This document shows, in pieces, positions 16,356 to 25,223 of a stretch of DNA of 64,000 bases. The position numbers and the translations under genes were made by a program. Source of the DNA: Candidatus Poribacteria bacterium (GTDB taxonomy: Bacteria; Poribacteria; WGA-4E; WGA-3G); assembly GCA_022821495.1 (NCBI GenBank), contig JAJEDN010000080.1, positions 26,143-90,142 on the forward strand. The letters are read 5' to 3'. Below the pieces are notes generated by a model. It was not told where the DNA came from, searched no databases, and worked only from the letters and a program-made list of their open reading frames with translations. Within the stretch, counting starts at the first letter, position 1. Every line of letters starts with the position of its first letter.

Positions 16356-17378
16356 ATGTTTGTTCCCGTTGTTGATAAACACCAAAAACCACTTATGCCC
16401 ACCAAGCCTTCGCGGGCAAGGAAATGGATGAGAGATAAGAAGGCAACACCGTTTTTCAAGAATGGCGTATTTTGTCTGCGTCTCAACGTTGATCCTTCTG
16501 ATAGGTATTTTCAAGAGATTGCCGTAGGTGTTGACCCCGGTAGTAAGAAAGAAGGCTTTACTGTCAAATCAGAATCACATACCTACTTGAATGTGCAAGC
16601 AGACGCTCACAATAAAGTCGGTAAAAAGATTGAAAAGCGTCGTGAGTTGCGGCGAGGGAGACGTTCTCGTAAATGTCCGAATCGCAAGAACAGGATGAAT
16701 CGTCTCGGAAATAAAGTGCGTATTCCCGCAGGCACGCGTGCGAGGTGGGATTGGAAACTTCGTATCCTTGGCTGGCTCTCTAAACTCTATCCGATCACGC
16801 GTGTCTGTGTGGAAGATATTAAGGCACCGACGATAGAACATGCGAAAAAATGGAATCAGTCCTTTAGTCCTTTGGAAGTCGGTAAGCAATGGTTCTATAC
16901 TGAAATAGCAAAACGGTGGCAACTGCGAACCCTTCAAGGGTGGGAAACAAAGGCGATACGCGATAGGTTATCACTGAAAAAATCGTCAAAGAAACTATCG
17001 GAGACTTTTGACGCACATTGCGTTGATTCTTGGTGTCTGGCATATCATAGTGTTGGCGGTGATAACCTACCGGATAACACGGATATATTCTGTATATCAC
17101 CGATACCGATCCGCCGGCGAGAACTCCATAGGCAAAACCCACAAAAGGGTGGGAAACGCCCACGTTATGGTGGAACTACTTGGAATGGATTGGTAAAGAA
17201 CACTCTCGTTAGACATGTTAGACATGGATTAACCCGTATTAGCGGTTTCAGCGAACAAGGTATTTCACTATATTCTTTAGAGGGGAAACGCCTCTGTCAA
17301 AACGGAAAAACAAAAGATTTTAGGGTGCTAACACGCCTAAATTTCAATTATAGGAGCGGTGTTTCCTCCGCCTGCTAA
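16356..17378 (+). CDS. isrB: IsrB-like RNA-guided nickase (IscB family without HNH)
   Basis: 340 residues. An N-terminal PLMP domain (VPVVDKHQKPLMP, 3-15) leads to RuvC-I AVGVDPGSKKEGF with catalytic Asp60, an arginine-rich bridge helix (KKIEKRRELRRGRRSR, about 90-105), RuvC-II VCVEDIKA with Glu153, and RuvC-III FDAHCVDSW with Asp219 or Asp224. Only about 65 residues separate RuvC-II from RuvC-III, so there is no room for the HNH domain of IscB and Cas9; the length matches IsrB (about 350 residues), which nicks the non-target strand with its RNA guide. GGAG lies eleven bases before the ATG. The stop TAA lies in the right-end hairpin loop. All catalytic residues are intact, so it may be active. 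Confidence 0.87.
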   Translation: MFVPVVDKHQKPLMPTKPSRARKWMRDKKATPFFKNGVFCLRLNVDPSDRYFQEIAVGVDPGSKKEGFTVKSESHTYLNVQADAHNKVGKKIEKRRELRRGRRSRKCPNRKNRMNRLGNKVRIPAGTRARWDWKLRILGWLSKLYPITRVCVEDIKAPTIEHAKKWNQSFSPLEVGKQWFYTEIAKRWQLRTLQGWETKAIRDRLSLKKSSKKLSETFDAHCVDSWCLAYHSVGGDNLPDNTDIFCISPIPIRRRELHRQNPQKGGKRPRYGGTTWNGLVKNTLVRHVRHGLTRISGFSEQGISLYSLEGKRLCQNGKTKDFRVLTRLNFNYRSGVSSAC

Positions 17379-17386
17379 AGCAACGG
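17368..17386. repeat. Right-end hairpin of the ISC element
   Basis: CCG and TGC pair with GCA and CGG around the loop TAAA, sharing CCTGCTAAAGCA with the left-end hairpin at 16156. The isrB stop codon is the first three bases of the loop. Confidence 0.65.
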
Positions 17387-17408
17387 GGTTTCCACACCGA
17401 AAACATTG

Positions 17409-18497
17409 ATGAAACAGGTTACAATTTATCGCGAGCCGGGCCGTTATGCGGGGTGGCCAGCGAACTACGGCATCTGGGCATGGGACGATGAAATCGTTGT
17501 CGGCTTTACCGTGGGCTACCACAAATCGGACGGGGGTTTTCATCGCCGCGATCGAGACAGACCCTTTACAGGGATGCAAGCACGAAGCTTAGATGGCGGT
17601 GAAACATGGCACGTCTCAGAAACACCGTGTCGTCTACCCGCAAGAGGCACACTCTCCGCAGATGAACATGTGGAGGAACAGCATAGATCTACAGCGGGCG
17701 CAGCGTTCGATACACCGCAGCGCGTCGATTTTACGCACCCAGATTTTGCGATGATGTGCAGCCGATCCGGTCTCAGATCGGGATCGTATTCGTGGTTTTA
17801 CACCTCTACAGATCGGTGCAAAAGCTGGGACGGTCCCTTTAAACTGCCGATGTTCGGATACACCGGCATCGCAGCGCGCACGGATTACCTTGTTTCGGGT
17901 GCAGATGAATGCTTGGTATTCCTCACGGCATCAAAATCAGACGGTGAGGAGGGGTTGGTATTCTGCGCACAGACGACCGATGGCGGTGAATCCTTCTCGT
18001 TGTTATCTCAGATCGGGCCTGAACCTGAAGGGTTTTCTATCATGCCTGCAAGTGTTCGGTTATCGGATTCACGGATTTTAGTTGCGGTCCGGTGCCGCGG
18101 TGAAGGTAAAGATGCCCGCGTAGACTGGGAAGAGCGGCTAAACTGGATTGATCTCTACGGTTCAGATGATAACGGACAGACCTGGAATTACGTGAACCGA
18201 CCCGTTGAAAATACAGGACGTGGCGGGAATCCACCCACATTAACGCTGCTTCATGATGGTAGGCTATGTCTTATCTATGGGTACCGGGACGCACCGCACC
18301 GAATGTGCGCGAAGTTAAGTAGTGATGCTGGTGAGACCTGGGGCGAAGAAATCGTCTTACGCGATAACGGTGGCGACCCTGACATCGGTTACCCTCGCAC
18401 GGTCCAACGTCCTGACGGAACTGTAGTAACTATCTACTATTTTGATGAGGAACCCGATGGCGATCGGTTCATTGAAGCGACATTGTGGAAGCCGTAG
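17409..18497 (+). CDS. BNR/Asp-box sialidase-like beta-propeller protein
   Basis: 362 residues from the ATG at 17409 (an adjoining TTG is in frame). Four Asp boxes are spread over the protein: SLDGGETW, TTDGGESF, SDDNGQTW and SSDAGETW, the mark of six-bladed sialidase-type propellers. No signal peptide is seen, unlike most sialidases, so it may be a cytoplasmic glycoside-processing or binding protein. Arg and Tyr residues are present but the sialidase FRIP motif is not evident. It begins 15 bases after the ISC element, so its original promoter may have been displaced, and ends four bases from the convergent PQQ-propeller gene. Confidence 0.7.
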   Translation: MKQVTIYREPGRYAGWPANYGIWAWDDEIVVGFTVGYHKSDGGFHRRDRDRPFTGMQARSLDGGETWHVSETPCRLPARGTLSADEHVEEQHRSTAGAAFDTPQRVDFTHPDFAMMCSRSGLRSGSYSWFYTSTDRCKSWDGPFKLPMFGYTGIAARTDYLVSGADECLVFLTASKSDGEEGLVFCAQTTDGGESFSLLSQIGPEPEGFSIMPASVRLSDSRILVAVRCRGEGKDARVDWEERLNWIDLYGSDDNGQTWNYVNRPVENTGRGGNPPTLTLLHDGRLCLIYGYRDAPHRMCAKLSSDAGETWGEEIVLRDNGGDPDIGYPRTVQRPDGTVVTIYYFDEEPDGDRFIEATLWKP

Positions 18498-18501
18498 GGT
18501 T

Positions 18502-19842
18502 CTACTTGGTGCTTGAACGCAAATCGAAACAGACCAGACGGTCTTTGCCACGGATGTAAAGATAACCACCTGCAAGCACCGGGGCTGCCCAAGCCGGGTA
18601 TTTCACTAATGGACGACCCCTCTCATCTTTCGGTATAACTTGCGAGATTACCCTTAATTGCTCTGGTGTGCATTTAAGGAGCATCAAGCGTCCGTATTCG
18701 CCGAGATAGATGAAGTAGTCGTTCACCCACAGCAACGAGGCGCGTTCATCGACGCGTTGCGACCACGTGACTTTACCCGTTTTGAGCTCCACACAACGGA
18801 GTTCTGCACCGTTAGGGCGTTGCCCACTACAGGCATAGAGGTAGCCCTCATGATGGATTGCGGTGTTCCAGTGCAACTCCATGGATTTGTTTCTGCGCGA
18901 TGCCCGATCTTTCCAAACGACTTCGTACCCACCCGGATGCACCTTAACAACTGAGCTGCCAATGCCGTAGGACTCACTAATAAAAATATGATCATCTGCA
19001 ACGACTGGACTTGAAGCGTTGACAGATTCAATCTTAGAGTGCCGCCACGGATAGTGGAAATCTATTTCACCCGTTCGGGGTTCAAAACCGACGAGTCCGC
19101 CACGCAGGAGCGCGAATCCCCAACGTCTATCACCAATAGTGGTGAAAATTGGACTCGCGTAACTCGCGAGTTCATCAGCGATTTGGTAGACAACCGCACC
19201 CGTGTGTTTGTTAAAAGCGACGATGCCGCTCCCGTTCGAGGCAGGTCTACCGTTCGCGCCCCAAATATCTTTCGGGCTGCCCGGTGGCGAACCACCGATC
19301 TGAACAATAAGCAATTCGCCTTCCACCCCAGGTGCTGAAGCGACACCGAAAAAGTTTTGGACGACGTGGAACTTCGCCATCGTGTCAATTTCCCACAAAC
19401 TTTCACCATCTGAGACGCTGACACAATGTAACATCCCGTCTGCGCCGAAGATATAGACGCGATCTCCGTCAACAACCGGACAACACCGCGGTCCGTTGTT
19501 GTAACCGTACATATCTTCATAGTCTGTTGGATATTCAAACCGCCAGAGTTCGTTGCCAGTGCGGCTCTCGAAACAGGTGAGGCGCGCCATATTTCCGTGG
19601 CGTGCGAAGATAAAGAGTCGTCCGTTTGCCACCGTTGGCGCGCCGTAACTCGTCCCAATTTCCTTCTGCCAGACAACCGGGGGACCTGTTTCTCCCCATG
19701 GTGCGATGTCTACCTTTTCTCGCGACTTGCCGTTTCGCGTGGGACCGAGAAAATCGTTCCAATCGGAAGCAAACGTCCCTATCAACCCTGCCATCCAGAG
19801 GTTTAGGAGCAGCAACAAGATAATGTGCGCGAATGTTCTCAC
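18502..19842 (-). CDS. Secreted PQQ-type (BamB-like) beta-propeller protein
   Basis: 446 residues. The GTG start overlaps the stop of the uxuA-like gene by four bases (GTGA), which indicates coupling. Signal peptide with a run of leucines ends near FAS (about residue 26), followed by WNDFLGPTRNGKS, the usual opening of this propeller family in Planctomycetes-like bacteria. Repeats such as GRLFIFARHGNMARLTCFESRTGNELWRF mark blades. No enzymatic motif is visible; the family includes lipoprotein-type scaffolds and quinoprotein-like folds that do not bind PQQ. Confidence 0.82.
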   Translation of the reverse strand: MRTFAHIILLLLLNLWMAGLIGTFASDWNDFLGPTRNGKSREKVDIAPWGETGPPVVWQKEIGTSYGAPTVANGRLFIFARHGNMARLTCFESRTGNELWRFEYPTDYEDMYGYNNGPRCCPVVDGDRVYIFGADGMLHCVSVSDGESLWEIDTMAKFHVVQNFFGVASAPGVEGELLIVQIGGSPPGSPKDIWGANGRPASNGSGIVAFNKHTGAVVYQIADELASYASPIFTTIGDRRWGFALLRGGLVGFEPRTGEIDFHYPWRHSKIESVNASSPVVADDHIFISESYGIGSSVVKVHPGGYEVVWKDRASRRNKSMELHWNTAIHHEGYLYACSGQRPNGAELRCVELKTGKVTWSQRVDERASLLWVNDYFIYLGEYGRLMLLKCTPEQLRVISQVIPKDERGRPLVKYPAWAAPVLAGGYLYIRGKDRLVCFDLRSSTK

Positions 19843-20858
19843 GCAGCGATCTCCTCATTTGCCCGCTTCACAAGGGCATTCATATAGGCAATCGTGTACG
19901 CGGTGCCGACGCGGTGATCACCCGCCATGCTCGGAATATGATCTGGAATCAACACACCGTTGAAATCCACTTCACGAAGGGCTTTCGCGACGTGATACAT
20001 ATCCTGATAGCCGTTATCGACAAAGGTCTCAACGAAATGTGGGAGCGGCTGATCGACATTGCGGAAATGGACTTTAAAAATTTTGTTCCGTTCACCGAAA
20101 TAGCGGATGGATTCAATCACGTCTTTCCCCATCAGTTCGCCGCCTTCTAACCAGCAACCGACGCAGAAACACATCCCGACATTCGGGCTATCAGCAATCT
20201 CAAGGGCGCGTTTGTAGCCTTCAAAACTACTGAAGATACATCTTGGAATTCCGGCGAGATGGAGTGCGGGTGGGTCGTCAGGATGGATACCGATCATCAC
20301 ACCGGCTTCCTCTGCGACGGGTGCGGCTTGTTTGATGAAATACGCGTAGTTATCCCAAAGTTCCTCTTCACTATATTCGCGCCCGTGTGAGAGCGGCATC
20401 CCATATTTCTTACCGCCCCAGTGTCCTACATCGGCAGCCTCAAGATTGAATGCCCTTGCACTGGCACCACCACGGGTAGTTTCACGCTCAGTACTCCAGA
20501 TACCGTTCCCCATGTGTGCGTAGGTCGTATACGGAATTCCGGCTCTACCGAGATCGCGGATGTACTGTTTGTATTGTTCAACTTTCGCGTCGCGGTTCTC
20601 CAGGTTCAGCACAATCCCGTCCTGATTGTGGACATCAGAGTTGCCAAACCCGTAGATTTTCAGTCCAGCGTTCTCGAAAATCTCGCGGCGACTCATGAAA
20701 TAATCGTAGTTTGCGTTCTCACCGTTCGTCCAGAGAACAACATAGTCAACATCCATCTGTTTAGCAAACTCCAAGTCTGCTTCGCTCGGTTCCGGCGACA
20801 TCTGTGCCGTAACTTTCATACCGGGTTCAATGTTGTCCAGAGGGGTTTGGGTTGCCAT
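19839..20858 (-). CDS. uxuA: Mannonate dehydratase-like (UxuA family) enzyme
   Basis: 339 residues with a GGAGG ribosome site six bases from the ATG. UxuA signatures are present: GIHPDDPP (about 213-220), CFCVGCW, KVHFRNV and IPDHIPS near the C-terminus, which hold the metal and the acid substrate. UxuA converts D-mannonate to 2-keto-3-deoxygluconate in hexuronate breakdown. The usual UxuA is close to 390 residues, and no kdg genes are nearby, so a related sugar-acid dehydratase or epimerase is possible. It leads an operon with the PQQ propeller gene. Confidence 0.75.
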   Translation of the reverse strand: MATQTPLDNIEPGMKVTAQMSPEPSEADLEFAKQMDVDYVVLWTNGENANYDYFMSRREIFENAGLKIYGFGNSDVHNQDGIVLNLENRDAKVEQYKQYIRDLGRAGIPYTTYAHMGNGIWSTERETTRGGASARAFNLEAADVGHWGGKKYGMPLSHGREYSEEELWDNYAYFIKQAAPVAEEAGVMIGIHPDDPPALHLAGIPRCIFSSFEGYKRALEIADSPNVGMCFCVGCWLEGGELMGKDVIESIRYFGERNKIFKVHFRNVDQPLPHFVETFVDNGYQDMYHVAKALREVDFNGVLIPDHIPSMAGDHRVGTAYTIAYMNALVKRANEEIAA

Positions 20859-20906
20859 TGTGTACCTCCATTTTTTAAGGGTTTTCGGTCATCGGTTCCC
20901 GGTTTT

Positions 20907-20966
20907 CGGTTAAGACCTCGTGGCGGTCGCCAATTCTGTCACTGCCACAAGATACCTCTTTAACCG
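20907..20966. repeat. Long imperfect intergenic hairpin
   Basis: CGGTTAA pairs with TTAACCG and, inside, GTGGCGGT pairs with ACTGCCAC. It lies between the sulfatase and uxuA-like genes and may be a terminator or repeat. Confidence 0.55.
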
Positions 20967-20991
20967 ACAACTAACAACTGATAACCAGCAA

Positions 20992-22389
20992 CTACTCTTC
21001 ATCGCCTGCTTCTGCCTTGAGTCGATATAATTCTGCTGTCAATTCGGTAACAATATCTGCGTACGCTGGATCATCGTAGACGCTGCACATCTCGTTCGGA
21101 TCTTTCTCCAGATCGAAAAGTTCCCATTCCGGTGCTTTCGATTCATCAAGTGAACCCGTTGTGCCGAGTGCCTCGCCGTAATAATAGATGAGTTTATAGC
21201 GATCTGTCCGTATCCCATAGTGTGCTGGAACATAATGGTGCGCGAGGTGCATCCAATAACGATAATACATGGACGTTCGCCAGTCATCAGGGGTCTCGCC
21301 GTTGAGGATAGGACGTAGACTCGTGCCTTGCATGTCGTCAGGAATTGACACGCCTGCATAGTCGAGCCACGTCTCCGCGAAATCTATGTTTAAGGACATC
21401 GCATCGGACGCGCTGCCGGGTTGAATCTCGCGCGGGTATCGGACAAGGAACGGCATCCGTAACGATTCTTCGTACATGAACCGTTTGTCATACCAACCGT
21501 GGTCACCTAAGAAAAACCCTTGGTCAGAGGTATAGATGACGAGCGTGTCGTCCGCGATACCATCTTCGTCGAGATAGTCAAGCATCCGCCCCACATTATC
21601 ATCAATTGAAGCGACGCAGCGGAGATACTCTTTGATATATCGCTGGTAATTCCAGTTTGCCATCTCTTCCTCGGATAGTCCTTCCGGCGGCGGACCGAGT
21701 TGATCAATCTTGAGATCCCTTTCGGTCATGTCCCCGAAAACGCGCATCTTCGCTTCCTTTGCTGCATTTGAACGGTTCGCGTAATCGTCGAAAAAGTTGT
21801 CCGGCATCGGAACATCACCATCCTCGAACATGTCGGCGTGTTTCTCATCGGAGTCCCATGGGCGGTGTGGTGCTTTGTGGTGGCACATCATGAAGAAAGG
21901 TCTATCCCTATCGCGGTTTTGCAGCCATTCTAACGAGAAATCGGTAATAATGTCGGTGGTATAGCCTTTGTGGGTTTTCCTACCGTCGGGTTCAATCATC
22001 ACAGGATCGTGATAGAGGCCTTGTCCGGGCAGCACGTTCCAGTAGTCAAAGCCTGTCGGGTCAGCATCACCGCCGTGTCCGAGGTGCCATTTACCGACCA
22101 TCGCGGTTTGATAGCCATCCGCCTGTAGCATCTTCGCGACATTCGGTCTTCTGCCGTCAAAATGATCGCCTAAAGTCTTGACCCCGTTAAGGTGGCTGTG
22201 TTTGCCGGTCAGAATGTTCGCACGGCTCGGTGTGCAGATGGAATTGACACAGAAACAATTGTGGAGAATCATACCGCCATCTGCGATACGATCAAGGTGC
22301 GGTGTTTGATTAATCCGACTCCCGTAGCTGCTAATCGCGTGTGAGGCGTGGTCATCGGACATGATGAATAGGATGTTAGGTCTGCTCAA
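20992..22389 (-). CDS. Type I sulfatase
   Basis: 465 residues. The start is a TTG with AAGGAG six bases upstream, and the product opens directly with RPNILFIMSDDH, where the Asp pair binds calcium. The active-site signature is CTPSR (Cys52, to become formylglycine), followed by GKWHLG. The late metal ligands are in YTSDQGFFLGDHGWYDKR. No signal peptide is seen, so it should act in the cytoplasm, or the start is misplaced. Substrate cannot be deduced; sulfated sugars are usual. The formylglycine-enzyme-like gene at 13814 looks unsuitable as its maturase. Confidence 0.9.
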   Translation of the reverse strand: MSRPNILFIMSDDHASHAISSYGSRINQTPHLDRIADGGMILHNCFCVNSICTPSRANILTGKHSHLNGVKTLGDHFDGRRPNVAKMLQADGYQTAMVGKWHLGHGGDADPTGFDYWNVLPGQGLYHDPVMIEPDGRKTHKGYTTDIITDFSLEWLQNRDRDRPFFMMCHHKAPHRPWDSDEKHADMFEDGDVPMPDNFFDDYANRSNAAKEAKMRVFGDMTERDLKIDQLGPPPEGLSEEEMANWNYQRYIKEYLRCVASIDDNVGRMLDYLDEDGIADDTLVIYTSDQGFFLGDHGWYDKRFMYEESLRMPFLVRYPREIQPGSASDAMSLNIDFAETWLDYAGVSIPDDMQGTSLRPILNGETPDDWRTSMYYRYWMHLAHHYVPAHYGIRTDRYKLIYYYGEALGTTGSLDESKAPEWELFDLEKDPNEMCSVYDDPAYADIVTELTAELYRLKAEAGDEE

Positions 22390-22503
22390 TTGTGGCTCCT
22401 TTAAATTTGCAATTTTCCGCTATCATATCCTATTCCGTATGAGAAGTCAATCTTTTTTATTTAATAGCCCGTCAGCCGGCGGCGGTCAGCAGTCAGTTAA
22501 CAG

Positions 22504-23304
22504 TCAAAAAATGTTTAACGACGGCGGTGGTGCAGCGAGGGTTTGTCCTTGTGCTGTCGTATTGATTTGTCGTTGATACCACTTCGACCAGACCTCTCCC
22601 TCTTTCGCGATACCTTTTACGGTTCCTCGTGTCTCTTGGTAACAAGAGATTAAAGCCGGTATACCAAAGAATATGACAGTTTGGAAGAAAACGTTCGCAA
22701 AATTGCGTGCTGTCTCAATAACACCTGCCCACTCTACGACAACGAATAGCAAAACAAAAGGGGAAAACCAGCATGTGAAATGAAGGATAAAAAACATCGG
22801 ATCGCGAAACATAACGGAGACCGTTCTTCGCGCTTTACTGAAATAAGTGTTAACTTGTGTCGCTTCTAATTTCGATGGTGGTTCCGTAAGCACGACATCT
22901 TCTCTTATAACTTCCGGTTGCTGATCGTACCACTGCATCCACGTCTGTCGTTCTTTGGCAATGCCTTTTAGATTGCCTTTCGCTTCTCGGTAACCGATGA
23001 TCAGAGCAGGAAGAACGATGAAAATCCAACCTTCATCTCTTACGACCTCTTTGACAACATCGTCAAAAATAACCGAAACGATTATAGCGAAGTTCTCAAG
23101 CGATTCAGGTAGGTCGCTCAAGGAAGTTTGTATTAGCGAAAGCACACGTGGCCACGGATTGCGCTGATCGCGAAAAGACGGTCCCTCTGCAGATGGATCC
23201 TCTGACGCAACGTTTAAACCAACATAGAAAAACCAGCATACCAACTGAACGATGAATGGAATTGGGTTCCTCGCCATGAATGACAGCGTTTCAAAGACCT
23301 TCAT
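22504..23304 (-). CDS. Integral membrane protein with internal duplication
   Basis: 266 residues, about four hydrophobic segments. Two halves are repeats of one another: PALIIGYREAKGNLKGIAKERQTWMQWY and PALISCYQETRGTVKGIAKEGEVWSKWY correspond, each following a hydrophobic helix pair, and both halves begin with a segment of the form FMARNPIPFI / MFRDPMFFIL. AAGGTG precedes the ATG. I do not recognise the family. Function unknown. Confidence 0.7.
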   Translation of the reverse strand: MKVFETLSFMARNPIPFIVQLVCWFFYVGLNVASEDPSAEGPSFRDQRNPWPRVLSLIQTSLSDLPESLENFAIIVSVIFDDVVKEVVRDEGWIFIVLPALIIGYREAKGNLKGIAKERQTWMQWYDQQPEVIREDVVLTEPPSKLEATQVNTYFSKARRTVSVMFRDPMFFILHFTCWFSPFVLLFVVVEWAGVIETARNFANVFFQTVIFFGIPALISCYQETRGTVKGIAKEGEVWSKWYQRQINTTAQGQTLAAPPPSLNIF

Positions 23305-23466
23305 AACATCACCTTCTTACGAACGCTTTATTTGCAACTTTGGGGTATTGCGGAGAGATTTTCATCTTTAGGTGCGACACTATCCGTTTTCTTCAAAAGA
23401 ATTGAAGTCCGCACGTGGTTAATTATCGCTGTAGAACAAGAACGTGGTGTAGGTAAAATTAAAAAT

Positions 23467-23487
23467 GGCGAGGTTAGAAACCTCGCC
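23467..23487. repeat. GGCGAGGTT palindrome
   Basis: GGCGAGGTT / AACCTCGCC inverted repeat with a three-base loop, a variant of the GGCGGGGTTT core. It sits just after the potD stop and may act as its terminator. Confidence 0.7.
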
Positions 23488-23507
23488 TGCAACGATGCGA
23501 AGAACAG

Positions 23508-24536
23508 TTATTTCGCTTTAATTTCTTCCCATGCGCGGTCGTAGTGCCTCGTAAAATCGCCGGGATCTCTCAGCCATTCAAGCGACTCCAGGACCTCTTT
23601 GGGTGGGTAGATGAATTTGTGTTCGCGTAGATTTTCGGGCAAGAATTCTTTCGCAGTAGGCACACAGGTACCGTATTTCGTGAAGGCGGTAATCTTGGCG
23701 TTGACTTCGGGACGGAGGAGATAGTTGATAAACTGCTCGGCGCGTGCTTGATGCGGAGCAGATTTCGGGATGCAGACGGCATCGATAAATTGACTTGATC
23801 CTTCTTTAGGGATAACATACTGGATTGTTGGACGTGTTTCGGCTGCGCGGAACGCATCACCACTCCAGCAGTGCGCCATAACGACATCACCAGCGATAAG
23901 AATCTCTTCCGCCTCGCTCTTATACTGTTTCACAAGCGGTTTCTGTGCGATGAGTTTTTCTTTTGCCGCCTTAAGTTCCTTAGGATCGGTCGTGTTGAGG
24001 CTGTATCCGAGCAGTTTAAGCGCAGCACCGATCGTTTCACGCTGGTCGTCTAACATACTGAATTGATTCTTATACTGCGCGTCCCAGAGGACTGACCAAC
24101 TATCAGGTGCCGGTGAGACAACAGCCGAATCGTAAGCGATGCCTGCGGTGCCAAATGTGTAAGGGATAGAATATCGGTTTTCGGTGTCGAAGTATTTACC
24201 GAGAAACAGCGGACTGATGTTCTGAAAGTTCGGGATATTGTCGCGGTTCAATTCGGCTAACAGGTTTTGCTTGATTAAGATGGATACCATATAGTCAGAC
24301 GGCATGATGATGTCGTATCCTGTCGCACCTGCCATTAACTTCGTGAGGAGGTCTTCGTTGCTCGCATAAGTATCAACAAGGACAGTAACCCCGAACTCCT
24401 TTTCAAATCCTTCACGGATGTCATCGCTGACGTAGCCTGCCCATGTAAAGACATTGAGTTGTTTCTTCTGCCCGATGCTATCACCGATGAAAAGTGTAAG
24501 GAGTATGAGGACTAAGAAGATATATCTGTTGCGCAT
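23508..24536 (-). CDS. potD: Polyamine ABC transporter substrate-binding protein (PotD-like)
   Basis: 342 residues with a signal peptide ending near SIGQ (about 22). LNVFTWAGYVSDDI, YDIIMPSDYMV, YSIPYTFGTAGIAYD and HCWSGDA are typical of PotD/PotF, which bind spermidine or putrescine in the periplasm. GGAG lies five bases before the ATG. No PotA, PotB or PotC genes are adjacent, so the transporter core must be elsewhere or the protein has another job. Confidence 0.88.
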   Translation of the reverse strand: MRNRYIFLVLILLTLFIGDSIGQKKQLNVFTWAGYVSDDIREGFEKEFGVTVLVDTYASNEDLLTKLMAGATGYDIIMPSDYMVSILIKQNLLAELNRDNIPNFQNISPLFLGKYFDTENRYSIPYTFGTAGIAYDSAVVSPAPDSWSVLWDAQYKNQFSMLDDQRETIGAALKLLGYSLNTTDPKELKAAKEKLIAQKPLVKQYKSEAEEILIAGDVVMAHCWSGDAFRAAETRPTIQYVIPKEGSSQFIDAVCIPKSAPHQARAEQFINYLLRPEVNAKITAFTKYGTCVPTAKEFLPENLREHKFIYPPKEVLESLEWLRDPGDFTRHYDRAWEEIKAK

Positions 24537-24670
24537 GTTTACTCCGTTGGTTCTGTTCTATGTAGTTAGGCGCGGGACGATTGCGTTTGCTAAAATCGAA
24601 ACCGCCCCATCTGCTGGTGCTACCAAGATATTGACAAAGTCTGTTATCTATGCTAATGTAACAATGCTAC

Positions 24671-25036
24671 TTATTCATCAGATTTTTCGGTAGGGAGTCC
24701 TTCTGCTTTCCAGCCGCGGAAACCGCCAGTGAGTACTGAAACGTTTTCATAACCCATGCTTTTTAAGGTGTTTGCGGAGAGTGTCGCACGGGTGCCACCA
24801 CCGCAGTAGGTAACGATGTGTGTATCTGCGTCAGGGGCGACCTCATCAATATCAAGTTCCAAGTAGCCGCGCGGCAGTGAAACGGCATTCGGTAGATGTT
24901 CTTCGTCGTAATCGGGTTCGTCTCGGACATCCAAGAGGATGATTGATGTTGTAGTCTCTGTGAGTTCGTCGGGTGATATGTGTCCAACGTTTGCTTTCGC
25001 TTCGGTAACAAGTTGCTCAAGGGTTTTCAGGGGCAT
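24671..25036 (-). CDS. Single-domain rhodanese
   Basis: 121 residues from the ATG at 25036, which has GGAGG six bases upstream; the TTG at 25048 lies inside the ribosome site. The loop YCGGGTRA carries the sulfur-accepting Cys78, and LDVRDEPDYDEEHLPNAVSLP is the usual N-terminal half. It moves sulfane sulfur between donors and acceptors. A GlpE-like six-residue loop is expected; CGGGTR fits. Monocistronic. Confidence 0.88.
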   Translation of the reverse strand: MPLKTLEQLVTEAKANVGHISPDELTETTTSIILLDVRDEPDYDEEHLPNAVSLPRGYLELDIDEVAPDADTHIVTYCGGGTRATLSANTLKSMGYENVSVLTGGFRGWKAEGLPTEKSDE

Positions 25037-25223
25037 AGTTTCCTCCAAAATTTTTTAACTATTGGTTATCTGGGCGAATTTCGAACGATGTTCAAAATTC
25101 GGTTTCTGGCACATCAGTTCCTCATAGGTTACGTAAGGTTTTTTAGAACTATAGCACAAGGTGAGTTGATGTGTCAACTTTTTTTGATGATCACAAAATC
25201 GGTTCTATAGGAAGAGAAAAAAA

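Larger units (their letters stand above)
16146..17394 (+). mobile_element. ISC/IS605-like element with IsrB-type gene, no transposase
   Basis: The left end is set by the start of homology with 63858-64000 (ATGTCAATAACC...). Just inside is the hairpin CCCCC-TGC-TAAA-GCA-TG-GGG. At the right end the related hairpin CCG-CC-TGC-TAAA-GCA-A-CGG (17368-17386) includes the stop codon of the gene. Subterminal hairpins and lack of terminal inverted repeats fit the IS200/IS605 group, whose tyrosine transposase TnpA is not present here, so the element would depend on one acting in trans. The exact right boundary is uncertain by some bases. Confidence 0.7.

Noticed and set aside
16356..17378. TnpB instead of IsrB
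   Set aside because: The PLMP N-terminus, the arginine-rich bridge right after RuvC-I and an RNA upstream of the gene are IscB-family features; TnpB has a zinc ribbon between RuvC-II and III and its RNA at the 3' end.
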